Assembly: GCF_037975245.1 (NCBI RefSeq)
Contig: NC_092581.1
Span: forward strand, 9,053,303 to 9,117,302
Length of the DNA: 64,000 nt
Source of the DNA: Apostichopus japonicus
Taxonomy: Eukaryota > Echinodermata > Holothuroidea > Aspidochirotida > Stichopodidae
Direction of reading: 5' to 3'
The notes beneath the pieces were generated by a model. The model made no database searches, was not told the DNA's origin, and saw only the letters and a program-made list of their open reading frames with translations. Both the position numbers and the translations under genes were made by a program. Of the stretch, positions 10,580-20,815 are shown piece after piece. Numbering within the stretch: the first letter of the stretch is position 1; each line of letters opens with the position of its first letter.

Positions 10580-10945
10580 TACATAGATCCTGGTTTGGCT
10601 AATCTAAGTACCAGAATGCCCCGCTCAGGGATTGTAATGCCCCCAAGTTGAACATCTGACAGGAAGAAACCGGTATAAGGAATGTCTGTATTGTTGGCAG
10701 CTCTAAAGTTCAACCAGTTTAACTGCTCCAATGGAAGGTGCCCAAGTACTCCTGAAAGGTCTGCTCAGGTATTATACTGACCTGAGAGCCTGTATCTATC
10801 ACAGCCTCTATCTCCACATCTGCCAACTTCACCGTCACGATCAGCCTGTTCCCCACCAATGCTGTCTCTGAAATTGAGCCTAACTCTAAACAGTTGTCAC
10901 CCAGTACATGGCTCCTGTCGCTGGGTGGTTCTAGTTTGACGCACT
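10580..10945 (-). pseudogene. Ty3/gypsy element 2 aspartic protease
   Basis: Minus-strand text EIEAVIDTGSQVSIIPE has the protease active site D-T-G-S at 10796-10785, followed by the flap and C-terminal region running toward AKPGSM near 10590. A frameshift or stop is needed to join it to the linker. It lies between zinc knuckle and RT, as expected. Confidence 0.7.
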
Positions 10946-10960
10946 AGAGCTTACCACTAC

Positions 10961-11756
10961 AGGACTGGGACATTCACTGGTGTAGTGTCCCATCTCCTGG
11001 CACCTCCTGCATCTTATCTCCGACCTGTCTCGTTTGTTTGGTGAAGGTCCCCTTTCTGGCATATTGGTCCTTCAGTCTCTCCAACCGTGTATTAAACTCA
11101 AACTGTTGCTTACGCACAGCTTCAACTGCTTCAGTTTGTTTGGAAATTGCTGACGAAAGACTTTCCAAAGTGTCAGAGAGCTTATCTCCGACAGTCTCGG
11201 CAAAAGAAACAGCTGCCATCCTCTTGTCATGGCTGGGAGACTCATCTTCTCCCATATCAAGGGCCCATTCTTGAAGTTGGATGAAGGACATGTCAACTTC
11301 ATCTTTCACCAGTCTCTTCAGCTCTCTGCGTTATGTTTTTCCTCGTAGCCCGTCGCAGAACTGTTCCCTTATGGTCCTTTCTGGATTAGGGGTATCATCT
11401 ATCGTTTATAACTTTTCTGCCAGCGCCATTAATCTGAAAGCGAAGTCAGAGGTGGACTCTCTGTCGCCTTGAGTACAGTTACACACTTGCCTCATCAGAG
11501 AGCCAAGAGTGTATCTTTCTCCAAACGTATCTCTAAGGACATCTAATATCTTGTCAGGATCGGAGCTCAGCTTGCTAGGCCGGTGACGGATCTCCCTACG
11601 TGCAGGACCGTCTAGATGTGCTATAATGAAGTCCGCAGCACTTACTCCGGTCAGCTTCCGCAGTTTCATAGCTGTTCTTACATCTTCAATGAAACCATCT
11701 ACCTGACAACCATCAGCTCCAGAGAGCGATCGGAGCTTCTTCTCCGGTGGAAGCAC
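10961..11756 (-). pseudogene. Ty3/gypsy element 2 Gag with CCHC knuckle
   Basis: One frame carries LPPEKKLRSLSGADGCQVDG, KLTGVSAADFIIAHLDGPAR and GERYTLGSLMRQVCNCTQGD (capsid), then, after two in-frame stops between 11310 and 11405, MSFIQLQEWALDMGED and a predicted coiled coil (LSSAISKQTEAVEAVRKQQF). A zinc knuckle CRRCQEMGHYTSEC (C-x2-C-x4-H-x4-C) is read at about 11010-10967. Apart from the two stops and a shift before the knuckle it is well preserved. Confidence 0.75.
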
Positions 11757-11920
11757 GTAAACGTGTTGGGTCTCTCCCTTTTTTTTTTGTTGCTTTGGTC
11801 ACCCTAAGCTAAATAGTCAGTTCATCCAGTCTCCTCTGGATCTCCCTCACAGCCTTTCCAGACATCTCACTTCACCACCACCCTCTTGATTTGATTAAAT
11901 TGTCAAATTTTGCCACACAT

Positions 11921-11936
11921 CCCACTTCTGACACCA
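11921..11936 (-). promoter_or_regulatory. Primer-binding site of gypsy element 2 (tRNA-Leu type)
   Basis: Minus strand reads TGGTGTCAGAAGTGGG, the complement of a tRNA-Leu 3' end including CCA, the usual gypsy minus-strand primer site. Just upstream (minus) comes CCTCACAATT, so an LTR ending in CA abuts at about 11940. This fixes the 5' boundary of gypsy element 2. Confidence 0.75.
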
Positions 11937-11939
11937 AAT

Positions 11940-12500
11940 TGTGAGGATGTAGTAGACAGAATAAACAACATAACAGATTTTGTGTTTCACCAATGGTCTG
12001 GTGGCACCATGTATTTAAACATGAAATTGGATGGATAATTGGTAAAATCAAGAGGGCAGTGGGTAAGATTCAAAAGAAACCCCCTGACACACTCCACGCG
12101 TCAACAATATGAGTGTCCAAGTGCATCACATGCTCCATTATTACTTAAAACTAAAACTTTTGATACTGCAGACTATTCGTGCTTGCAGATTCGCAGTAAA
12201 ATATATAGTGGGCACGCTAACTGAGCTATATCACAGCTGGCTATTGCAAAACACACCTGGACCCTTTGTTCGAGCCGGAAATGATTCATGGGTACTTGCC
12301 TCGGAACGCACGGATTCCCTTACACATGTATAACTTCTCAACCCATCGGCAAAGAAACAAAAAGGGGGCGCTATTTCACCTCCATAGTTGTTGGGTACTT
12401 TACTGTAACTCTGATTGGTATGATAATGGTTCTCAGCCGGTTGGTTGATCTTCAGTCCTCAGGCACTGAAGTTCATTCCCCAAATCTGCCATCAATAATC
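11940..12500 (-). repeat. Probable 5' LTR of gypsy element 2 (outer end not defined)
   Basis: On the plus strand the LTR begins TGTGAGGATG at 11940, directly next to the primer-binding site. The partner LTR is missing because the element is truncated, so the far end cannot be placed. 12500 is only a guess. Confidence 0.4.
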
Positions 12501-13869
12501 TTTCAACTGTTTCCTCATGGTTGTCAGTGAGGCCAACCATCTAAATTGGGCAAATCTGCCACCTAACTTTAAAGCAATACCTTCCTCCATGTTATCTACT
12601 AGCAGACTTTACGCATGCAAAGTGCTAGAGATTTTGCAGCCTCATGAGTTATCAGGTTTCTCCAAGCAATCGACTTTTACCCTAGATAGATCTTCTGATA
12701 CAGCTTTAACATATCACATATTCCTACCGATGTCTGTTGGCCAACTGAAAGGATAGCATTTGCAATTCCTACATCCTTCCAACACCAACAAATCTCTCAA
12801 AGGAAACAGTCAGAATTATCCCTAATATAGCATTCTACTCTCACAGTGACCCTAACAAAGTAGATAAGGATAACTAAATATTAATCATCAACAACATTAA
12901 GTTGAGAATTAATGTTCTCAGCATTCATTAACACTATTACAAGTCTTTGATATGGTACCCAGCAAATACATTTCCTTGATAGGCGCCCAATTTGTAACCC
13001 AGATTAGGTGAGTTACCGAATAAAAATCAATAAGAACAGTATTCAAAAGCTGACAGTACAAATGAAATGATGAAAAGAACTTTAGAGGGAAGAGAACCTC
13101 AATTACACATGAGTATATTCAATAAAATATCTTAATCTCTTAAAGTATACATAAACAAAAAACTACACATGTGATTGGCTGTGTAGTAACTAGTTGCTAA
13201 CCTATGAGCTCATAGGGCCTAGATCAACGTTAGAATTGCAGGTCCCTTACTGTTTGGAAAGCCCAGGTCAAGGCCTCTCTATAGCAGGTCACCCATTAAC
13301 TGTAGCGTCTTGGTTGTTAAATTTATCACCATCTGAACCAGTGCATAACAGGAAATCTGGGTCTCTACCAAACATTTAAGATAAAATGGTATTGTATGCA
13401 TAAATACCTGCTGACAAGTGTTTTGACCATCTACGTGTTTTTTTCTGAGGCAAGGCCTTTAATAAATTGTGTAAGGTTTCCATCAGGATGATAAGGGGTC
13501 GTCTTCTGTCTTAGTTTACCCTACAAGTCTTTTTTTGTCAGGTCGTCGACTACAAAAGAAAACTCTGTTCTGCCAAAGCCAATCCCCTCTTTCTCATGAT
13601 ACAGCCTTTATCCTTGTAGGATAAACATCGGACAAGGATGTGGGGTGGTCTACTACCCTGGCCCCTACCGTCTCGATGACATCGCTTTTATTTGTATGGT
13701 GGGGAAATCTTCATATAGTACAGAAAACCTTTGTTTTCACAAGCTCCTCGCAATTTTCTCCTTCTTCTGTAGGGATACCAACCACACTAAAAATTATTTC
13801 TGCAGGACATCCTCTCCTGCTTGTTCACATTTGAGTTGTTAGAGGTGAGGGGGTTCTCTAATTTAGCAA
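12501..13869. other. No gene recognised; possible second LTR boundary
   Basis: Short open frames only, none with a family motif. At about 12985-12996 the minus strand reads AATTGGGCGCC after GGGTTACA, which resembles an LTR end plus primer site of another LTR element, so part of 12997-13860 could be LTR. This is weak evidence. Confidence 0.3.
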
Positions 13870-14313
13870 TTATGGTTGATAATTCTTTGCATTTCTTTTC
13901 TTTGTCCGCCATTTCTTTTCTAGATCGTCAATACGTTGAGCTTGATAACTGACGGCTTTTCCCAAGTCACTTTCCAGTTTCTTAATAGAATTTTGCAGTT
14001 CACGTAATGAGCGCTCCACTGCATCTTGAAAGTTCCCTATTGCTGACTGCCATACCTCAGGTCCTTCCACGCCATCACTCTCTTCATGTACAAAGTGTAG
14101 TAGGCTCCGTTGCCTTGGTGTGGCCTCTGAACGAGAAGTAGATTGTTTTTGAGATGGTCTACCTCTTATTTTTGCCGCAGACATCGTTTGACGATACAAA
14201 AAACAACTTGTATTGACAACTTGTTGCACACAAGTCACAAAACCCTTTTTCGCAGTGTAAAAATTACATTTTTTTGCACTCCAGTGAGCCAAGTGCGTCC
14301 TTAAGCCTGCCAT
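13870..14313 (-). pseudogene. LINE ORF1-like coiled-coil fragment
   Basis: 147-codon open frame with a likely internal Met (MSAAKIRGRPSQKQSTSRSE, about 14185). A basic Ser/Thr-rich N-terminal part is followed by a heptad-like stretch (RSLRELQNSIKKLESDLGKA, QRIDDLEKKWRTKKRNAKN). This layout resembles the N-terminus of ORF1 proteins of non-LTR elements. It could also be a cellular coiled-coil exon. No RNA-binding domain follows, and it is cut off at 13870 by a stop. Confidence 0.35.
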
Positions 14314-14840
14314 GGCTTAGGCTCGTCCCCGTACAGGTCACATATGGAGTGGATAGAGACTAATTCTGTCATCCGAAACTGGTTTCTAAAGTTATGTTTT
14401 GTCACCAATTTCCTCTTCAACTCTGCCTCAAAATGTCTCCCTTGGTCTGAATGTACAGTAGATGATGTGTGATGCCAAAACAGGAGAACCATTCTTTCTT
14501 AATAGGTTTTGCTGTCATCTCTGAGGTTTGGTCCTCCTCTTCCACAGTTTACTCATCCCTTTTATTCTTCCAACCAATATACTCTCATTCAAGTCTTCAG
14601 GCCAACTGTGAACAGTAAAATAAAGTACTGTTGGGAGAGATTTATCCCTCAGTGTTTCTCTCTTGAATCTCATTGAACTAAGTGGCAGCCTCTCAATTTG
14701 AGTTTTGTTTACTGTTGTTGCCTCATTTGTCCATAATCTAGCTGTTATGTCCAACCCTCCTCACATCTCTTCTAATTTTGTCATCCACAACTGGTTTCTA
14801 AAGTTCTGTTTTGTCACCAATTTCTTCTTCAACTCTGTCT
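14301..14840 (-). pseudogene. Ty3/gypsy integrase fragment with internal duplication
   Basis: 14492-14301 reads TVHSDQGRHFEAELKRKLV, containing the second catalytic Asp of integrase (HSDQGRHFE). 14754-14515 reads TQIERLPLSSMRFKRET and VLYFTVHSWPEDLNES, resembling the pre-integrase segment. Domain order and a 59-bp duplicated stretch (14368-14426 and 14781-14839) show rearrangement. It is not functional. Confidence 0.55.
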
Positions 14841-16860
14841 TCTGTCAACTAGCATAACCCCACTCGTACTACCATTTGTAAAGAACCGGGTGGTTCAGTG
14901 AGTCTGGTGACGACATCCATAAGGGGAGAGAGGTATAGCAAGAAACTGAAATTTTACTCTTTAGGTGTCTATTAATACTTGTTCCCCACTAGCAAGTTCT
15001 AAAAGGGGAAATGATACAGGAACAATGATTTAATATAAAATGACTGATAAAAATCACAAACTAGTTTTTAAATATTGGAACTCTCCTTAATGTTTAGAAC
15101 ACATGAAAAGTGGGCGGCTACTCTTTTAGAACATATGGACGACACTTTTAATGTTTAGAAGATATTAAAAAGTGGAAGGTTCCATTAACTAAGAAATATG
15201 CAACCCAAAATGTTTTCCATGTCAAAAGTTAATCTTCTATTGTAAAAGTAATGGCACTAACAGACGTTTAACGAAGCAAATTCCCATCTTGACAAAATAC
15301 TATAACAAATGGCACATATCCATTGCAGCTCAGATCTCATACAGGAACTAAAAAATTTCCAAAATGCAAAACCAACAATAAAAATATTTACTTTAGATGG
15401 TAGCTAAAGAGAATGAATACAGCTTATTTATTACAACTCTCCTGTACTTATGAACGACTAATCCCAAAGCAACGTATTACTTATAATATGTACCAACGCC
15501 GATAACAATATGAAGCCAACCGTTATATTTAACTAACACATGGGCGCGGCTATCTTTGTGTGACGAAGTAACTAAGGGTACTATTGACAAATGCCTCGTA
15601 AATCGTACAACCCATCTAGTCTAACTGCTTTTTGAGCAGGATAAACCTCTAGTTTTCAACACTATCTACCTATGGAAATCACCTACAATATGCAAATGCA
15701 ATAAACAAACGAACATGAATACTTTTGTCGTCATTTGTCACATATCGTAATAAACATACTACCTAAGAAAAAAAGGTAAATGATACAACATAACACGCCA
15801 TAATGAAATGTTTTAATCGTGGAAACGAACTTCACCGGTCGTAACTGGCTTCCTAGGCCTAAGCATAAAGCTGCAATTGACCCTTTCTCTGCAAAGCCTG
15901 ACTTCACTTAAAAACGATGAAAATGCATCAAATCAGTTAATAGTTTGTAAAATTACAAGTAAAACAAACACATAATTACTTCATAGAGATTTTTTGATGA
16001 TAAATGTCAGCAGGTAAATTATATATATTGCTTGTTTATTTATGATAAAATCTTGGACTGCATACATGTGCTAGCCACTTTATGAATGGTCCTTCTATCA
16101 AACATTTTCTGAGATTTTTTACCCTCAATGTCAGTGAGCTTTGGAGGGCCAAAAATGAAAATAAACTAGTGCATATCTATACAAATAGATTTTCGAAACA
16201 TTCGAAATTTTCTCTTTCATTATTATGCTTTGTGATACTTGATCGGACAATTTACTGAGCAGCTATGCTATTGTGTTAAGTTAACATGGTAAAGTATCAG
16301 AAATGTACCAGTCTTAAGTCAAATTACTGCTATGAATATGAGATCAAGGATATCAGGTTACAATATAACAATTGTTCATAGTTTTAATAATTTATTTGTA
16401 TGTCATATTAGGAAAAAGAAAAAAAATATTTATATTATATTAAGTTCAGAGTTGGATTAATTACATTTCTTCACTTATTTCTTCTCACAGTTGTTTGTGT
16501 GTGTGTGTGTTGGAAGCATACACAAAGGCTATAAGTAAGTACGTACAGTAAGGTCCCCTCAATATGGCGCATTAAAATTGCACGATTTTGGGGGGAAATT
16601 TTTAAGGAGCTATGGAGGGTCAGTATTGGGGAGTTAAAAGATAAGTTATAAGCTTTCAGTAACATCATGCAGATGATATTAATGTGTTGTATTGAGAAGT
16701 CAAACAAAGAGTTGTTAATATATTGATGGCACAGAGATATGAAAATATCAATTTTGTGTTTCTCTCTTTTCTCTCTCTCCCTATGTTTACTGAAATCATA
16801 TTAAAGCGAGTATGGCAATCATTGAACTGTAGTAAGTCTTCAACATTACACAAGTTGCCA
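14841..16860. other. AT-rich intergenic stretch, no gene seen
   Basis: No open frame with recognisable motifs, no RNA gene. It contains local direct similarities around 15060-15180 (two spaced copies of a TTTAGAAcAtatgAAAaGTGG-like phrase). A (GT)n run lies at 16497-16510. Confidence 0.5.
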
Positions 16861-16869
16861 ATAACGGTG

Positions 16870-17830
16870 GGCTTACAATTGGTACATTATTAAGCAAAAA
16901 TTAATGGGTTGTTTTTGGTTTCGATGATAATCGTAACCTTTGCATTCATGATGGCGTGCGTGTGTGTGAGGGTGCGTTTGTGACGCCCATCTTGTAAACA
17001 CGATATCTGAAAACGGGATGATCGGACCAATTTCATAGTTTGTGTATAGAAGTACCACATTGAGTACAAGAAGCCTTGAGTTTTTATGGAGGTCAAAGGT
17101 CATTTGGGATCACCAGGGGTCACATTGTGAAAACCTTGTTAACACAATATCTCAAGAAGATAAGCTTAGGCTGATCATAGTTACCTGTAATATGTATATG
17201 AACCACCTTAGGTATATGAAGCTTATAGTATTTGGTGGGTCATTTGGGGTCACCAGAGGTCAAATTGTGAAAATCTTGAATAAAACACGAAATGCCAAGA
17301 AGGGAAGCTTGGGCAGACCTCATGTTTGGTGTGTAGAAGTACCATGTTGAGTACTATAAGCCTATTGTTTTTAATGGAGGCCAAAGGTCATTTAGGGTCA
17401 TCAGATGTGAAAACCTTGTAAACATGATATTGCAAGAAGGAAAGCTTGGACAGATCTCATATTTGGTTTGTAGATGTATCATATCAAATTTAAGGAGCCT
17501 ATTATTGCTTTTGGTGGAGGTCAGAGGTCATTTGAAGTCAACAAACATCAAATATTTACTTCACTCCACTCTTACCTGTCCCTCTACACGAACGCACCTT
17601 CGTAAAGATTATATCCCAAGGGAAGCTTGGATAGATCGCATATTTGGTATGTAATTGTACCACATTGAGTACAAGAAGCCTAATGTTGTTGCTGCAAGTC
17701 AATGGTCGTATCAGTTCACCTTCAGTCAAATTGTGAAAACCATTTTTTTTTGCAAAATATTTCAATAAGGACAGATGTCATATTTAGTATGTTGCTGTTT
17801 TACATTTAGTACAATTAGCCTGTTTTTGAG
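16870..17830 (+). repeat. Dispersed repeat with 140-150-bp tandem core carrying DR1-like sites
   Basis: About five tandem units begin near 17048, 17193, 17336, 17472 and 17650. Shared phrases are GAAGTACCAcaTTGAGTA, GGAGGTCAAAGGTCATTTgG, CAAATTGTGAAAACCTTG, and ATctCAAGAAGggAAGCTTG. An inverted relative with the same flank (gtgacgcccatcttgtaaac) lies at 51230-51740. Units carry AGGTCA direct repeats with 1-bp spacing at 17090-17102, 17378-17390 (one change) and 17518-17530. No protein is encoded. Confidence 0.75.
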
Positions 17831-17879
17831 GTCAATGGTCATTTCAGGACAGCCTGTGTCATTGTGAATTTATTGTTTG

Positions 17880-18208
17880 TCACATCACACTGCTTTTCAC
17901 CGTATTACTAAGATCAAATATGGTGTACACCCCTCACTATATATTACATCAGATTCATGAATAAAATTATTTGACACCCAAACATTTCAATTTTTCCAGA
18001 GGACCCCGACACTTCCCCTTAGGGCCTTGATCCGCCTCTGGCCCTTCCATAAAGGTTCATGCCCCTTCCTGAAGCCGTCGGGAAACATAGCACGACCCCC
18101 CACCCCCCTCACGATCTTCACCACATATGCAATGCTATGCATGCCACTTGTTTATAATTGTGTTGTGACTGTTGGTTCATATTTCAATCAACTGTTAGTT
18201 CTTACCAC
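17880..18208. other. Unassigned repeat-like spacer
   Basis: No coding or RNA signal. The phrase CTTAGGGCCTTGATCCGCCT at 18018-18037 resembles an end sequence of a MITE, but no partner end was found. Confidence 0.3.
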
Positions 18209-18263
18209 GATCTAAGCAGAGAGCTGCTACTCTAAGAGTAGCAGCTCCCTGCAGATCTAAGCA
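18209..18263. mobile_element. Ultra-short palindromic insertion 1 (35 bp)
   Basis: Arms GAGCTGCTACTC and GAGTAGCAGCTC form a perfect 12-bp stem around TAA at 18221-18247. Direct repeats GATCTAAGCA (18209-18218 and 18254-18263) flank it. In reverse orientation it begins CAGGGAGCTGCTA, close to the CAGGGAGTTGTTA of the copies at 28.7-28.9 kb. I interpret it as a transposon end-pair with no interior. Confidence 0.6.
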
Positions 18264-18540
18264 TTTTATGATCAATCTTATACTGGGTGGGACTAATTCC
18301 ACAACCAACAACTGGAGGGTCAGAAAGAACCACAAGGAGAAAGTTATGAAACGTCCTGGCTACATTAACTTAGTATTGGCTTAGACAGATATCCTTTTGG
18401 AAGAAAATCAGACAGCTTTGCAGGGGCAACGAAAAGAAAACCAAAAGTTCTGTGTAATGACACAAATGATATCTTCATTGTGATAAAGCAAATTTCTTGT
18501 ACAATGTGTGCCGTGTGTATGTACCGAACATTTAAACTGT

Positions 18541-19685
18541 TATACTTATCTGCATAATCATATCTGCTTTTGTAAAGAAAAGTTAACGCGTACACCACAG
18601 CTATGACGCAACCAAAGTACGTATACGCAATAAGATAACGTTGTCTTGTATGGATATATGTACGTTGTGCACAGTGTGTATGAACCTTAGTATTTGAAAT
18701 ATTACGTATTCTTTAATTTTGTCATGGGAACAAAATAGGACAAAGCTAGATACGGCGCATCCAAAGCATCTATGCACATTTGGATAAAGCTGTAAATTGC
18801 GGTTTGATATGTACATTGTGTTCACCCTGTAGAATATTTACTGGACCTTAACATTAAATCTGTATAAAACTGTGTCTTTCTAATGAAGAGTAAGCGCGTC
18901 AACCACAGCTATAACGCATCAAAGAGCCTATTCGTTTTGGAATAACGCTTTCATTCACAGATGTATGGATACAATGTGTACCGTGTGTATGTATCATCTA
19001 TATATTTAAGCTATATGACTGGCAGCTTTTTTTTCTGTCTAACGAAAAGTAAGTGCGACAACCATAGCTATGACACAACCAAATTATCTACACGCTTTTG
19101 GATAACGCTTTCTTTGCATGGATGCATACACTGTGTACCCTATGTATTTATATGTATGTATTTATACATTTAAACTATAACATTCTGCTGTCCAACGAAA
19201 AGTTAGCGAGAACATGACACATGACACAACCAAAATATCTATTCCCTTTGGGATACCGCTTTAATGTACGAATGTATGTATAAAATGAGTACTTTGCATT
19301 TATATCTATACATTCGAAATTTAACATTCAGCGTTGTCTGTTCAACGAAAAGTAAGCGCGAAAACCCTATCTGAGACGTTACTAAAATATCTATACACTC
19401 TGCACTTTGTATTTATATCTATATACATTTAAACTATAACATACAGTTCTGTCTGTCCAACGGAGAGTAAGCGCAACTAGCCTCTCTGTGGCGCAACCAC
19501 AGTATCTATGCGCTTTGGTAAAACGCTTTAATGCACGGATAGGTATCTATACACTGTGTACCGTATATTATATCTATACATGTAAACTATAACATACCGC
19601 GTTGTCTATCCAACGATAGTAAGACTATGACGCAACCATCGTATCTATGCGCTTTGGTGTAACGCTTTCACGGATGTGTGTATGA
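18541..19685 (+). repeat. 157-bp satellite, left decayed edge
   Basis: Diverged monomers spaced 150-160 bp, recognised by ATGACGCAACCAAA-like phrases at about 18600, 18750, 18905, 19070, 19225 and 19500. They differ far more from each other than units after 20.8 kb do. Confidence 0.8.
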
Positions 19686-20640
19686 GGCTAGAGCTGACTT
19701 GCCAGCTCAAAATTGGTAAAATTAAATTTATGTATGTTTTACATTTCACACTTGCTCTACGTAAATTAAGTTCAGTGGAATTTTTAGCAAATTTTATGGC
19801 AAGGAATCACAAAGCCAAGTGCTTTTTTTTGTTTGTAATTTATTAAATCTGAGTTGCCAGTCTATTGTTGCATGGCTATTCGAGAAACTCGGACTTCAGA
19901 ATACCAAGGACTTGGACTCGAATACCTTGGAATTTGAAAATTTATGACTCAAACTCGAATACCCAAGGGATCAAACTTGGACTCGGTTATCCCTCTGACA
20001 AACGCTGATGTGTATGAGTGTACATGTATTAAGCATATAGCTTGTAAACACGCACGTTTATCTAAGGAGCTAAACCATTTTACTGTAACGCTGCCTTCGT
20101 TTGGGTCAGATGCTGCTACCACTGGTAAACTGGCCATTGTTTCGGAGAGGAGAAAAGGGGTATTCCTCTGGGTCGGGTCCTGGGAAAATAGGTGGGGTAC
20201 CTACTGAAAGGAAAATGATTTGCAATGTGTTTTTCAATGGTTATACTGATATCATGATGATCATAGTTATTATTGTAACGACTTCCCCAATAATTATAAC
20301 CAGTATGGAAGGGTAATAACACGGCAAATGATTTATCTATGTTACTGGCATGCGATGAAAAATTTTGGTTATATTTTTCGGGCAAGTCGTTACAGCCCCC
20401 CCCCCCCCAAAAATCAACTTGGCTCCTACGCGCCTATGGGTATGGGCGAAAACAGGGAGACATAGTACAGAACAGGTTCTCCATGTTTACATCAGTTTAT
20501 TTACAACTACTTTCAATGTGATACATGTAACACACACACAGACTGCGCCGCCGTGACTCTGTGCGGCGTAAACTATAGCTCTCGCTAGTATATGATTTTG
20601 GCGGCGCACGTATGGCAAGCCGTTTAACATTTACCTCGCA
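19686..20640 (+). repeat. Unclassified interspersed repeat, copy A (inside the satellite)
   Basis: Begins GAGCTGACTTGCCAGCTC and ends near GGCGGCGCACGTATGG. An inverted copy B occurs at 31480-33600: for example GAACAGGTTCTCC with GGGAGACAT, AAACACGC with GTTTATCTAAGGAGCTA, and GACTTGCCAGCTCAAAATTGG are shared. Copy A lacks the 1.4-kb MITE nest of copy B and so shows the empty site (ATTTACGTAGAGCAAGTG). It carries instead a MITE fragment at 20205-20440. No coding capacity was recognised. Confidence 0.75.
20205..20440 (+). mobile_element. hAT-like MITE fragment, left end missing
   Basis: Matches the interior and right end of the complete MITE at 57652-58038: ACGACTTCCCCAATAATTAT, GGCAAATGATT, GGCATGCGATG, TATTTTTCGGGCAAGTCGT, then a poly-C run and GCTCCTACG..CCTATG. 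The left roughly 100 bp with its TIR is absent. Copy B of the host repeat lacks it, so it is a later insertion or was trimmed. Confidence 0.7.
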
Positions 20641-20644
20641 ATTA

Positions 20645-20815
20645 GACTTAAGTCGAATACATTTCACTTAAGTGGAATACATTCTACTTAAGTGAAATGT
20701 TATTCCACTTAAGTAAAATGAATTCCACTTAAGTGGAATTCAATTTCACTTAAGTAGAATTCCATTTCAGTTACATAGTATTCTGCTTAAGTGAAATTGA
20801 ATTCCACTTAAGTGG
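20645..20815. repeat. Array of CTTAAG-centred palindromes, 20-21-bp period
   Basis: CTTAAG occurs at 20647, 20667, 20687, 20708, 20728, 20749, 20786 and 20807, with a decayed unit near 20768. Most units extend to ATTCCACTTAAGTGGAAT or a one-base variant, each a near-perfect palindrome. The block separates the interspersed repeat from the satellite core. Confidence 0.85.
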
